Assembly: GCA_028281575.1 (NCBI GenBank)
Contig: JANQJP010000017.1
Location: forward strand, 1 to 32,834
Origin: Cellvibrionaceae bacterium
GTDB taxonomy: Bacteria; Pseudomonadota; Gammaproteobacteria; Pseudomonadales; Cellvibrionaceae
Length of the DNA stretch: 32,834 nt
Direction of reading: 5' to 3'
Part shown: in pieces, positions 16,756 through 26,010 of the stretch
How the letters are laid out: each line of letters starts with the position of its first letter
Numbering within the stretch: position 1 is the stretch's first letter
The notes under the pieces: generated by a model
The model's input: only the letters and a program-made list of their open reading frames with translations
The model's database searches: none
Told to the model about the DNA's origin: nothing
Program-made: the position numbers and the translations under genes

Positions 16756-17990
16756 TGTTTTTGAAGCTGGCGTTAAAAAGTTTGCTTAATCGCAAAGGCT
16801 CCGTGCTACTCACCCTGATGGCGATGACCGTCAGCGTGAGTGTTTTATTCGCCGTCGAACACGTTCGCCATCAAGCCAAAGAAAGTTTTTCAAATACCGT
16901 ATCCGGTGTCGATCTTATCGTCGGCGCAAGAACCGGTAGCCTTAATTTATTGCTGTATTCCGTCTTTCGCATGGGTTCGCCGACAAATAATATCGCCTGG
17001 GAATCTTTTGAAGAGGTGGCGGCCAATCCACAAGTGAAGTGGGCTATTCCCATTGCGCTTGGCGATTCACACAAGGGCTATCGTGTCATGGGCACCACAC
17101 CGGAATACTTTGAATTTTTCAGCTACGGGAATCGGCACCAACTGAGCTTTAATAAAGGCCGCGCCTTCGATCAGGTGTTTGATGTTGTTCTAGGTTCTGA
17201 TGTCGCCAATAAACTCGATTATTCGCTGGGCGAAAAACTAGTGTTATCCCATGGTGTCGCAAGCACCAGCTTTAGCCAACACGACGACCACCCATTTACT
17301 GTCGTCGGTATTTTAGAGCCCACCGGCACACCCGTTGACCGCACCTTGCATGTGAGTCTACAAGGTATTGAAGCCATTCATATCGACTGGCAACACGGTG
17401 TAAAAATACCGGGAAGGCATTTAACGACTGAACAAATTGAAAAGCTCGACCTCAGGCCCAAAAACATCACCGCGTTTATGCTCGGCTTAAAATCCCGAAT
17501 CGCCACATTCCGAGTACAACGGGATATTAATAATTACTCGAAGGAACCCATTATGGCAATACTGCCCGGCGTGGCGTTATCAGAACTGTGGCAAATGATG
17601 GGCATACTGGAAAATACTTTATTTATTGTCGCCATACTCGTATTTATTGCGGCGGTGCTCGGCCTTAGTGCAATGCTATTATCCACCATTCGTGATCGCA
17701 GCCATGAAATACAATTGCTCAGAGTCATCGGCGCCCCACCAGGTTTTTTATTTCTCTTAATAGAACTCGAAGCCGTGCTTATCACACTTTCGAGCATTAT
17801 TTTAGGCGCAACTTTTTTGACTATCGGCTTACACAGCAGCCAGGATATTTTAACGCATTTCGGCTTGCATATTAGCAAGAATATTTTTTCAGCAAGCACC
17901 TTGTACTTTATTCTAAGCATTATTGCCGCATCCATTGTGGCGGCGGCAATTCCATCGCTTAATGCTTATACCAAAGCGAAAAAATTTTGA
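16755..17990 (+). CDS. ABC transporter permease, FtsX/MacB type
   Basis: A 411-residue permease with one N-terminal membrane segment (about 14-35), a periplasmic MacB-like domain of about 240 residues, and three C-terminal membrane segments (about 283-310, 328-355, 376-402) forming the FtsX domain. It overlaps the ATPase gene by one base and must be its membrane partner. The stretch RDRSHEIQLLRVIGAPPGFL is the usual cytoplasmic coupling loop. The last 339 bp of this gene occur again at 21701-22039 with about 92% identity, showing that the 3' half took part in a duplication. Transport of a zinc-related substrate is suggested by the DUF3299 and ZrgA neighbours only. Confidence 0.88.
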   Translation: MFLKLALKSLLNRKGSVLLTLMAMTVSVSVLFAVEHVRHQAKESFSNTVSGVDLIVGARTGSLNLLLYSVFRMGSPTNNIAWESFEEVAANPQVKWAIPIALGDSHKGYRVMGTTPEYFEFFSYGNRHQLSFNKGRAFDQVFDVVLGSDVANKLDYSLGEKLVLSHGVASTSFSQHDDHPFTVVGILEPTGTPVDRTLHVSLQGIEAIHIDWQHGVKIPGRHLTTEQIEKLDLRPKNITAFMLGLKSRIATFRVQRDINNYSKEPIMAILPGVALSELWQMMGILENTLFIVAILVFIAAVLGLSAMLLSTIRDRSHEIQLLRVIGAPPGFLFLLIELEAVLITLSSIILGATFLTIGLHSSQDILTHFGLHISKNIFSASTLYFILSIIAASIVAAAIPSLNAYTKAKKF

Positions 17991-18075
17991 GAATGAATAA
18001 GCTTAGGGGCGTTCACTTGTTTCCATTAATTGTTAAATCCGCCAGTTTGTTTGAAATTTAACATTGAAGCCCACC

Positions 18076-20619
18076 ATGACAACACAACAACCCTCCCCGC
18101 CCCTGTTCATCTTACTCGGATTTTTATTTATCTCCGGCTTTGCCAGCCTTGTGTATCAAGTGCTGTGGATGCGTGAGCTGACACTGCTCTTTGGCGCAAC
18201 CTCCTATGCAACAGCAGGAACACTTGCCGTGTTTTTTGGTGGACTGGCCATTGGTGGCGCTATATGGAGTTACCGTGCACCGCGTGCCGCACAGCCATTA
18301 AAAGAATATGGCATGCTTGAAATAGGTGTTGGTCTGTCGGGTGCCTTATATTTCAGCCTTATGTTTGTGTATGCCGGTGTCTATACGCCGCTTCACGAGG
18401 CGCTCGGTGATATGCCCGCCCTGTTACTGATCGCCAAGATGGTGCTAGCTGCGGGCGTGCTTTTACCACCGGCCATTCTGATGGGCGGCACACTGCCTCT
18501 AATGTCGCAATATGTGGTGGGCGCCAGCGGGTCACTGGGCCGTGTAGGCACTCTGATGTACGGCATCAATACACTCGGAGCAGCCTCGGGGGCATTAGCA
18601 GCCGGGTTCTGGTTACCGGCATGGCTAGGTTTTTATGGTGCGTATCTCGTCGCTATTGTGGCTTCGTTATTTATCGGTGCTGTATCGTGGGTTCTGGGAA
18701 GTCGCCAACCTGGGCTGGCCTTCAATACTTCTGTGCAACCAATGCGAGTCAAATCGCAACCGACTTCGCGCCATTCGGTATCGCTGATCTCACCAAAACT
18801 CATCGCCGCTGCAGCGGCTTCCGGCATGTTTGCATTAGCGCTTGAGGTTCTGTGGACACGTATGTTCCAGCAGGTTTTGCAGAATTCGGTTTACACCTTT
18901 TCCATTATTTTGGTGATTTTTTTGGCAGCACTGTCAGCAGGTGCGTTTGTAGCAAAGTTATTTGCACGCACAGGGATTTCGCCTTGGAAAGTACTGGCGT
19001 TTTTAATGACCCTGGCCGGTATTGGCGCCTTGGCAACGCCCTTTCTTTTCTACAACCTCACCGACGGAATGCGCTATCTGGGCGCAGGCGAGCAGTGGTC
19101 GCTGTATCTATTTTCCGTGTTTAGCGGCGCAGTGTTGGTGTTGTTTCTTCCCGGTGTTGCAGTTGGCAGTGTGTTTCCTTACCTGCTGCGTATTGCCGAA
19201 CGCAGTGGCGAGGCGGGAAAAGTGCTCGGCCGGCTGTCCGCGATGAATACTACCGGCGCAATAGTCGGTTCACTGCTAACAGGCTTTGTCTTGCTAAGCG
19301 CATTTGGCCTATGGCGCAGCGTGCAGTTGATTGCCCTAATGTACTTTTTGCTTGCCGTCTGGATAGCATTCGGTAACTCACGTTTGCTTATGGCTGCTCC
19401 GGTGCTGGGCCTTATTCTTGCCATAACAATTGCCGACCCTTCGGGTTTTCCAGACGTTCGCTTAAAGAAATCAGAAAACCTATTAGCATCCTGGGAAGGC
19501 CCGGATGGCACCGTTTCCGTTGTCGAGCGCAAAGAGTCTCTGCGTATCAAAGTGAACAACTTCTACGCATTGGGCAGCTCGGCCGCGATGGAGCACGAAC
19601 AGAACCAAACCTACATCCCATTGATGCCCCATCCTTCACCCGAGCACCTTTTTTACCTGGGCATGGGAACAGGCATTACCGCTGGCGCAGGATTGCGCCT
19701 ACCCAGTAAGGAAATCACCGTAACAGAACTGATACCTGAAGTGATCACTGCCGGAGCAGAGTACTTCAACGAGTACGCTTTAGGCTTATTTACCAATGAG
19801 CGTGCGCGCGTAATAGCACGCGACGGCCGTAACGAACTGCGTGGCAGCGCCAAGCAATACGATGCCATCCTCGCCGATCTATTTATTCCCTGGCGCGCGG
19901 GCGTCGGCAATGTGTACAGCCGGGATCACTATGCAACGGCACGCGATCGCCTGCGGCCAGGCGGTATTTATGTGCAATGGATTCCGCTATACCAGGTTAC
20001 CGATATCGAATTCTGGACCATTGCGCGCACCTTGCTTGACGTCTTCCCGCAAGTTCACGTATGGCGCGGTGATTTCTATGTCGACAAACCTATTCTGGCA
20101 CTCGTTGGTTCCGTAGATGCCGAACCTTTAAGTGCAAGCGCCATCATACGTAATGGCCGACACTTAAGCGGCGGCCGCCCCGGCGTGAACCAAACGACCC
20201 TGCTAGCGGTGACACTGCCGTTCTATGCAGGAAACCTAAGTGAAAGCCAAGAAATTGTGCCAAAGGGACCCATCCATACCGATAACAACCCGGTGATCGA
20301 TTATCAAGCCCCCATAAGCCACCGCAATGCCCGCGCAGGCAAAGCAAATTGGTTTATCGACAAACAATTTATCGACTTTCTCGACCAACTGATCACAGCA
20401 ACACCTCCGAACATCGACCCCTACCTCAGCCGACTCGACCCAGCTGCACGCAAATTTGTTTTGGCAGGGTTTAGCTATCACAAAGGGGCTATGCTGGAGC
20501 ACATCGGTCAAAAAGAAGAAGCGCAATACTACTTAAATAGTTTCGTCAAATTGTTGCCAATGCGTATGGATTTTAAAACTACTGGTGAAGGTTCATCGGC
20601 TATTGAGCAGGCGGAATAG
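18076..20619 (+). CDS. Fused membrane / spermidine-synthase-like protein
   Basis: An 847-residue two-part protein. The N-terminal half (to about residue 460) is a run of hydrophobic segments like MFS-type or exporter membrane domains. The C-terminal part is a spermidine-synthase-like Rossmann domain, with GMGTGITAGA (near 528), TELIPEV (Glu near 551 as in the AdoMet site), RDGRNEL (Asp near 582) and YDAILADLF (near 595). The polyamine synthase DxxDP-type site is not conserved, so polyamine synthesis is doubtful and another small-molecule transfer is possible. The ATG at 18076 is preferred over a TTG at 18064; neither has a strong ribosome site. Its 3' part is duplicated as the remnant at 26011-26354. 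Confidence 0.8.
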   Translation: MTTQQPSPPLFILLGFLFISGFASLVYQVLWMRELTLLFGATSYATAGTLAVFFGGLAIGGAIWSYRAPRAAQPLKEYGMLEIGVGLSGALYFSLMFVYAGVYTPLHEALGDMPALLLIAKMVLAAGVLLPPAILMGGTLPLMSQYVVGASGSLGRVGTLMYGINTLGAASGALAAGFWLPAWLGFYGAYLVAIVASLFIGAVSWVLGSRQPGLAFNTSVQPMRVKSQPTSRHSVSLISPKLIAAAAASGMFALALEVLWTRMFQQVLQNSVYTFSIILVIFLAALSAGAFVAKLFARTGISPWKVLAFLMTLAGIGALATPFLFYNLTDGMRYLGAGEQWSLYLFSVFSGAVLVLFLPGVAVGSVFPYLLRIAERSGEAGKVLGRLSAMNTTGAIVGSLLTGFVLLSAFGLWRSVQLIALMYFLLAVWIAFGNSRLLMAAPVLGLILAITIADPSGFPDVRLKKSENLLASWEGPDGTVSVVERKESLRIKVNNFYALGSSAAMEHEQNQTYIPLMPHPSPEHLFYLGMGTGITAGAGLRLPSKEITVTELIPEVITAGAEYFNEYALGLFTNERARVIARDGRNELRGSAKQYDAILADLFIPWRAGVGNVYSRDHYATARDRLRPGGIYVQWIPLYQVTDIEFWTIARTLLDVFPQVHVWRGDFYVDKPILALVGSVDAEPLSASAIIRNGRHLSGGRPGVNQTTLLAVTLPFYAGNLSESQEIVPKGPIHTDNNPVIDYQAPISHRNARAGKANWFIDKQFIDFLDQLITATPPNIDPYLSRLDPAARKFVLAGFSYHKGAMLEHIGQKEEAQYYLNSFVKLLPMRMDFKTTGEGSSAIEQAE

Positions 20620-20633
20620 TTGGGGGTAAGACC

Positions 20634-20780
20634 CGCAGCTGTGTCGTGGTTTTTGGTGAGCTATTCGCCATACCCTTTACGCTGATTTTGATTCCGTTGT
20701 TATTGTCGTTTGGGAGGTATAAGGATGTGGTTGAGTCAGAAAAGGCTTCTGATGTAGTTGTTGTTAGGAGCGCGTTTTAG
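20634..20780 (+). other. Possible remnant of a membrane-protein gene
   Basis: An open frame without a start reads CVVVFGELFAIPFTLILIPL then LLSFGRYKDVVESEK and ends at TAG 20778-20780. It looks like a membrane protein tail, and its G-rich wording differs from nearby spacers. The family was not recognised, and the frame may be chance. Confidence 0.25.
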
Positions 20781-20888
20781 TGTGAAGGTTAAAATAAATA
20801 CTTTTAGAAGGGTAAGATGTATTAATTTTTTTATTAGGCTTCTCTTATCAAGGTTTGCTTTAAGCCAATAACAAACTCTAAGCTCAAG

Positions 20889-21656
20889 CTAATTTTTATC
20901 ATTTTTAATAATTGCTTCTAATTCATTCAACTTTTCTTGAGCTTCTGAATCACCATTTTCGGCAGCCCTCTGATACCAATATTTAGCCTGTACATAATCT
21001 TGAACTACACCCTCCCCAACTCGGTATTGATTTCCAAGGTTGAATTGAGCCACCGAGTTATCCTGTTCTGCCGCTTTTCTATACCAGTACGTAGCCTTAT
21101 TATGGTCTTGCTCTACACCCCGACCATTATCATATGCACTCCCCAGGTTATTTTGAGCTTTGTCATACCCCTGCTCAGCTGCCTTCTTGTACCAATAGAT
21201 GGACCATTCATAGTCCTGGTCTAGCCCCAACCCTTTGGCATAATGAAGGCCAAGATTGTATTGTGCTGGAGCATGTCCTTTGATCGCCGACTTTCGGAAC
21301 AGGTAGGCTGCCACAACGTAGTTTCTTTCTACGCCTTTACCAACACGATAAGCATGACCAAGATTGTGCATTGCCTCAGCCGAACCTTGTTTTGCAGCTT
21401 TTCTATACCAAAAGACAGAATCAACATAGCTTTGCTTCACACCTTTACCTAAGAAATACATAATCCCCAGATTGTATTGAGCCATTACGTTTCCATCGTT
21501 TGCTAACTTTGTATATAGCTGAACAGCCTTATGGTATCCGCCATTTTGGTGCGCAAAGTTCGCCTCACTAAGAAGACCTTCTGAAGCATCTGCGTTACTT
21601 GCTATCCCTAATACTAATAAAGATACGAAATAAAGTTTTTTGATACAAATAAGCAT
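20889..21656 (-). CDS. Exported Sel1-repeat (TPR-like) protein
   Basis: A 255-residue protein with a signal peptide (about 1-24, ending SNADA) and Sel1-like repeats of exactly 36 residues beginning AQYNLGIMY at 59, then at 95, 131, 167, 203 and a partial one at 239. The repeat wording (A-x-YNLG-x-x-Y-x-x-G-x-GV-x-x-D, WY-KAAEQG) is typical. Sel1 repeats form alpha-solenoids that bind other proteins, here in the periplasm. No ribosome site is seen before the ATG. Its start lies 44 bp from the permease fragment at 21701, so its promoter would overlap duplicated DNA. Partners are unknown. Confidence 0.88.
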   Translation of the reverse strand: MLICIKKLYFVSLLVLGIASNADASEGLLSEANFAHQNGGYHKAVQLYTKLANDGNVMAQYNLGIMYFLGKGVKQSYVDSVFWYRKAAKQGSAEAMHNLGHAYRVGKGVERNYVVAAYLFRKSAIKGHAPAQYNLGLHYAKGLGLDQDYEWSIYWYKKAAEQGYDKAQNNLGSAYDNGRGVEQDHNKATYWYRKAAEQDNSVAQFNLGNQYRVGEGVVQDYVQAKYWYQRAAENGDSEAQEKLNELEAIIKNDKN

Positions 21657-21700
21657 ATTCTAGCCAGCTATAAGTGTGGGTGTCTCGATAAGCCATCGCA

Positions 21701-22039
21701 GCGGTGCTCGGCCTTAGTGCAATGCTATTATCCACCATTCGCGATCGCAGCCACGAAATACAATTACTCAGAGTCATCGGCGCACCACCAGGTTTTTTAT
21801 TTCTTCTAATAAAACTCGAAGCAGTGCTTATCACATTTTCGAGCATTATTTTAGGCGCAGTTTTTTTGACTATCGGCTTACACAACAGCCAGGGTATTCT
21901 GACACACTTCGGTTTGCATATTGGCAAGAATATTTTTTCAGGAAGCACTTTGTACTTTATTCTAAGCATTATTGCCGCATCCATTGTGGCAGCGGCAATT
22001 CCATCGCTTAGTACTTATATCAAAGCGAAAAAATATTGA
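21701..22039 (+). pseudogene. Duplicated 3' fragment of the ABC permease gene
   Basis: This is a copy of 17652-17990, the last 112 codons and stop of the FtsX-type permease. By hand count about 26 of 339 bases differ, with no indels, so the frame is intact. It lacks the N-terminal membrane segment, the periplasmic domain and any start signal, so it cannot give a working permease. About half of the changes alter an amino acid (for example Glu to Lys in the LLIELEAV loop), which fits relaxed selection. It marks one end of a duplicated block whose other remnant is at 26011-26354. Confidence 0.92.
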
Positions 22040-22111
22040 GAAAGATAAGCCCAGGTGAAACACTTTTGAATCAAATTGGAAATCCAACAAAGTAATAGCC
22101 CATGCGTTTTC

Positions 22112-22149
22112 GGGTGTTCTATCGCGTTTATCTCAGCGATAGAACACCC
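22112..22149 (-). terminator. Long hairpin after the receptor/phosphatase operon
   Basis: Perfect 14-bp arms GGGTGTTCTATCGC (22112-22125) and GCGATAGAACACCC (22136-22149) with a 10-base loop, 45 bp past the phosphatase stop on the minus strand. No T run follows on either strand, so it may act as a transcript-end stabiliser or a protein site rather than a classic terminator. Confidence 0.5.
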
Positions 22150-22194
22150 TATTGAGACGACGACTAATAAGACAGCCGCACAGAGTACGCGCTA

Positions 22195-23310
22195 TTAATT
22201 CAGCAGGCTGGCACGAATTAACTTGAGATCCTCATCACTCACCTGAAGCTCAGTTTGAATAAATGCCAATACACTCCCATATTCACGCTTAAGATCAGCA
22301 AAACTTGTTTCGATATAGATAGGATCAGAAGCCAATAGAGGTGCAACTTTTTCTTCGGGCAACTTAAATAAAAATGCATAGGGGTGATCCGGCGTCGCTT
22401 CAGCTTCGGCTCTTTTTTCCGGGCTCATAAATGCAGCCATATAGTCAACATAGTCATCCGACAAGGCATAGTCTTCGACAACTGTTTTTTCCGGTACACC
22501 AAGCGCTGTTAAAATAAGCGCAGCTGCAGTACCCGCACGATCTTTACCCGCTGAACAATTAAATGCTAAAGGAATTTTTCCACTAGCGAGATCAGAAAAC
22601 ATCGCGGTATACCCTTCTATTTCGGCTTTAGCGATATCTGAGTAACCCGCAGCCATGGAGTTTTTCACATCTTCAGGCGTCGATGTCGGGTCGAGCAAGG
22701 ATGCAAACATCTTGTTTTCACTGGAATCGCTCTTCGGAGGATCAGTAAAAAACTTATAGTCTACATCGCCTGCCTTCCATTCAGTTGGTTCTGAATCACG
22801 TTCCCGCTTGTCACGAAAATCACAAATTGTGCGAATACCAAGATTCGAAAGATACGAGTAGTCGTTGGCAGTTAATTCACTCATCACACCAGACCGAAAC
22901 ACGTGGCCCCATTTAACAACACGCCCATCTGTAGTTTCATAACCACCCAGGTCTCTAAAATTCCGACCACCTTCAAGCGGAAGAAGGCGGACAGCTGTTT
23001 TTACAGGCTCGCCTTTTTTTGGAGAAATCGCAAAGTAACGGCGCTGGTTTTTACCATCTGACGGCCATACAAATTCATTTGCTGTCGTCTCTTCAATAAA
23101 CACCCCTTTTCCAGGTTTGAAATCTGGATCATTGGACCACTCAATTCGCACAGAGGAACCCACAGGCTCCGTTGACCAGGACAATTTATATGTTGTTGCT
23201 TGATCGCTTAATTCAGCCTTAGCAGAAATAATCTTTACAACACTGCTCTGGTCCGATGACGAACAGGCACCCACACTTAAACAGATACAAATAAATATTA
23301 ATCGCATCAT
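22195..23310 (-). CDS. Lipoprotein tyrosine-phosphatase-like protein
   Basis: A 371-residue exported lipoprotein: the signal ends in VGAC with C16 as the lipid site. A fibronectin-like beta region (about 25-105) precedes a tyrosine/serine phosphatase domain (about 110-370) of the Y_phosphatase3 type, with GGRNFRDLGGY (114-124), RSG, and the P-loop NCSAGKDRAG (251-260), nucleophile C252 and R258. The His normally before the Cys is Asn here, which may lower activity or shift the pKa of the nucleophile. GGAG precedes the ATGATG start. It is 66 bp downstream of the TonB-dependent receptor gene and probably in its operon, suggesting dephosphorylation of a phosphorylated nutrient at the cell envelope. 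The substrate is inference. Confidence 0.87.
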   Translation of the reverse strand: MMRLIFICICLSVGACSSSDQSSVVKIISAKAELSDQATTYKLSWSTEPVGSSVRIEWSNDPDFKPGKGVFIEETTANEFVWPSDGKNQRRYFAISPKKGEPVKTAVRLLPLEGGRNFRDLGGYETTDGRVVKWGHVFRSGVMSELTANDYSYLSNLGIRTICDFRDKRERDSEPTEWKAGDVDYKFFTDPPKSDSSENKMFASLLDPTSTPEDVKNSMAAGYSDIAKAEIEGYTAMFSDLASGKIPLAFNCSAGKDRAGTAAALILTALGVPEKTVVEDYALSDDYVDYMAAFMSPEKRAEAEATPDHPYAFLFKLPEEKVAPLLASDPIYIETSFADLKREYGSVLAFIQTELQVSDEDLKLIRASLLN

Positions 23311-23376
23311 TCATTTTCTCCTCATATTTGTACGTTCCGGCATCCACAGATACCGGAATACGGAACCTTATCGAGA

Positions 23377-25908
23377 TTAATAATCTGCGCGAACAGAAAA
23401 CACCCAACGACGACCAAAACCTTCCACTTGGTTTGGCGTAGCGCGAGAATTAATATAACGAACATCACGTTCGTCGGTAATGTTATTTGCGTTTAACGCC
23501 AAAGTGAGCTTTGTTCCCAATACCTTTTCTGGGAAAGCATAACGAATGGATGCGTCCACTCTTTTCGTCTCAGCCCAGAACTCATTTAAACCATCGTTTT
23601 CCGTTGTTGAAAGCCAATCGTCCCGGTACTGATAATTCAAGCGAGCTGAAATGCCATATCGTTCATAGAAAATAGACGCATTGAATATTTCTTCAGAAGT
23701 ACCCGGCAGCGAAAATTGCCGATTATCAAGCAGCGGCGCAGTGAACTCGCTGTCGATAAATGTGAGGTTAAGGCTACCGCCCAGCGCATTAAAAGGCGCT
23801 GGCAGTATATTCTCAGCCGTACCTAACAGATTAACTTCAAAACCACTTAATTTACCGTCAGTACCATTGAAGAAGGAGTTAAATGTTGTATCCGTACCCT
23901 CTTCAATCAATCCGGGTGCGAATAATGATCCATCCACTACGCTTGTTCCCGGATAAATAACATTATCAATTTCACGATAATAGGCACCGATTGAAAAAAG
24001 GCTGGCATCGGCAAAATACCATTCAAATGCCACATCAACACCTATCGACTCTTCAGGGTCAAGTGTCGGGTTGCCCCCACTTACTTCCAGAGAGACAGGG
24101 TCTACACCCTGAGAAGCACGTATTTGACTGTAGGTCGGGCGCGACAAACCTGACGATGCTGAAACGCGAACCTTGGTTTTGTCTGAAAGATCGATATTGA
24201 CGTGAACTGAAGGAAGAATATTGGAGTAATCATTTTCGGACTCAATAGCGGTTGTCGCACCGGAGTCATTAAGCAATGTACCCGCCGAACTGAATTCAGT
24301 TTGCTCATAACGCAAACCATAAACTAAATTACCCCAGTTAAAATCACTGGTTCCCATCGCGTAAACAGCGGTAATGTCTTCCTCAATGGAAATCAGTGAA
24401 TCGTCATCAAACTCTACTGAGCGGTCACCCACCGCCGCGCGCCAAGCATTATCCAACGCAACATTGTTGACATTACGCCCACCAATGGTGTTATTGAAAT
24501 CGCTGGACCAACGTGTATCCGTCACAAAAGAGTTAATATCTAATTGTTCGGGGAAACCACCAAATAGAAGCGTATCGCCGCCTTCGGCCTCGCGAGAATC
24601 CAGCTGAACACCGAATTTCAGCTCAAGTGGCGTGCCGGCAAAATCGAATTGACGAGCCAAATCGACTTTGACTTTTGTAGCTTCAGTATCGATTGCGTTT
24701 GCGAAAGTCAAACTAAAGTTCGCCGGATAGCTAAGTTGGTTGACATCAACACTGCTTTGTGGGTCACCTACACCTGTGAGAAAAAGCAGCGGATCTTCAA
24801 TATCGTTTACATTGACTGTTCCGCCAACAGCGGCACCTCTGCTAAAAGGTATCGGAATTAGCGTATTATTTTCAGTTTCGGTGTAGTTTAAGCGAGCCTC
24901 GAAAGACCACTCCCCAAATAATGCATCGTAGCCTAGCGTGGTAGCATCAGTAGAATTATCGTAACGGCCATCCTCAAGTAAACGCGATACAACAATGACG
25001 GGAACATACGCCTCCGAATTCAGCGCTACAGGCGAATCCAGGTCAAAATCAAATTGATTGCGTTCTTCCCGGTCAATAAATTCTGAATAAAGCGTGGATA
25101 TAAAAATCGCGTGATCGGCACTGGGACGAAATTCTACTCGACCCCCGTAGGCGTTATCCTCTCGCTCACCACGGTAAGAACGAAAATCAAGGTTCACTAC
25201 ACTATCGTCTGAACCGTCATCATCAGTATCAGCGTATTCATACTCGCGATTATCCGTGATACGTCCACGAAGATTATGCGACCCGAAAACAACAGCGCCA
25301 AACATATCATTCGAAAAAGATATGCGACCATTTAGTTTATCGATATCAACATCGCCAAGTTCTTGATTGCCTTTCCCGGCTTCTACTGAAAATGAAAAAC
25401 CTTCTCTATCGAAAGGTTTAAATGTTTCAATATTAATATAACCGACCGTTGATTCGCCGGGCATATCCGCGGTAATTGCTTTGTTGATTTCAATTCGTGA
25501 AGTAATGACCGATGGGAACGCATCGAAACGTGGTGTACGCCCGTCTTCTGCACCTAACACGTCAATACCATCAAAGGCTATTTTTGCGTACTGGAATGGT
25601 GCGCCACGAAAATTAATAAAACGTGCCTGACCTTGATCTCTCTCAATCGCTAAACCGGACACACGCCCTAAACTATCCGCTAAATTCTGATCTGGAAAAC
25701 GACCAATCGTATCCGACGCGATTACATCAGCAATATTATTTGCATTGCGCTTAGCTTCAATGGCTGCAACCTGACTATCCCGAATAGGAGTCCCCATAAC
25801 AAATACTGTTTCTTGCAACTCATCAGTTTCCTGCTGGGCAATGACTTCCGTCGCACTAAACGCAACCGCCGCCAAAACCAAACCCGCTCTAAACGAAAAA
25901 TCACTCAC
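23377..25908 (-). CDS. TonB-dependent outer-membrane receptor
   Basis: An 843-residue receptor. The start is taken as GTG at 25908, which follows a GGGGGT ribosome-like site and gives a normal signal peptide (SDFSFRAGLVLAAVAFSA, cleaved near IAQQ); the open frame extends to 25965 with another GTG. The TonB box is around ETVFVMG. A plug domain follows (NNIADVIASDTIGRFPDQN, LADSLGRVSGLAIERDQGQ, FINFRG), then the 22-strand barrel with the usual end RRWVFSVRADY. This subgroup is common in Alteromonas/Xanthomonas/Caulobacter-like bacteria for uptake of sugars or other carbon compounds rather than siderophores. It shares an operon with the phosphatase-like lipoprotein. It sits between two fragments of the duplicated permease/synthase block. 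Confidence 0.9.
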   Translation of the reverse strand: MSDFSFRAGLVLAAVAFSATEVIAQQETDELQETVFVMGTPIRDSQVAAIEAKRNANNIADVIASDTIGRFPDQNLADSLGRVSGLAIERDQGQARFINFRGAPFQYAKIAFDGIDVLGAEDGRTPRFDAFPSVITSRIEINKAITADMPGESTVGYINIETFKPFDREGFSFSVEAGKGNQELGDVDIDKLNGRISFSNDMFGAVVFGSHNLRGRITDNREYEYADTDDDGSDDSVVNLDFRSYRGEREDNAYGGRVEFRPSADHAIFISTLYSEFIDREERNQFDFDLDSPVALNSEAYVPVIVVSRLLEDGRYDNSTDATTLGYDALFGEWSFEARLNYTETENNTLIPIPFSRGAAVGGTVNVNDIEDPLLFLTGVGDPQSSVDVNQLSYPANFSLTFANAIDTEATKVKVDLARQFDFAGTPLELKFGVQLDSREAEGGDTLLFGGFPEQLDINSFVTDTRWSSDFNNTIGGRNVNNVALDNAWRAAVGDRSVEFDDDSLISIEEDITAVYAMGTSDFNWGNLVYGLRYEQTEFSSAGTLLNDSGATTAIESENDYSNILPSVHVNIDLSDKTKVRVSASSGLSRPTYSQIRASQGVDPVSLEVSGGNPTLDPEESIGVDVAFEWYFADASLFSIGAYYREIDNVIYPGTSVVDGSLFAPGLIEEGTDTTFNSFFNGTDGKLSGFEVNLLGTAENILPAPFNALGGSLNLTFIDSEFTAPLLDNRQFSLPGTSEEIFNASIFYERYGISARLNYQYRDDWLSTTENDGLNEFWAETKRVDASIRYAFPEKVLGTKLTLALNANNITDERDVRYINSRATPNQVEGFGRRWVFSVRADY

Positions 25909-26010
25909 AACGATACCCCCAATTAAAATAATTGGAGATGAAACTACCGAGTAATCGTTACTCACGACTTACATTTTTATTACTAAACAAAGAAATTCTA
26001 AGTGACAGTG

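Noticed and set aside
21595-21984. Minus-strand open frame across the permease fragment
   Set aside because: A matching antisense frame exists opposite the intact permease gene, so it is only a shadow of the real coding frame.
25909-25965. GTG start at 25965 for the TonB-dependent receptor
   Set aside because: It places extra residues before a normal signal peptide; the GTG at 25908 has the better ribosome-like site.
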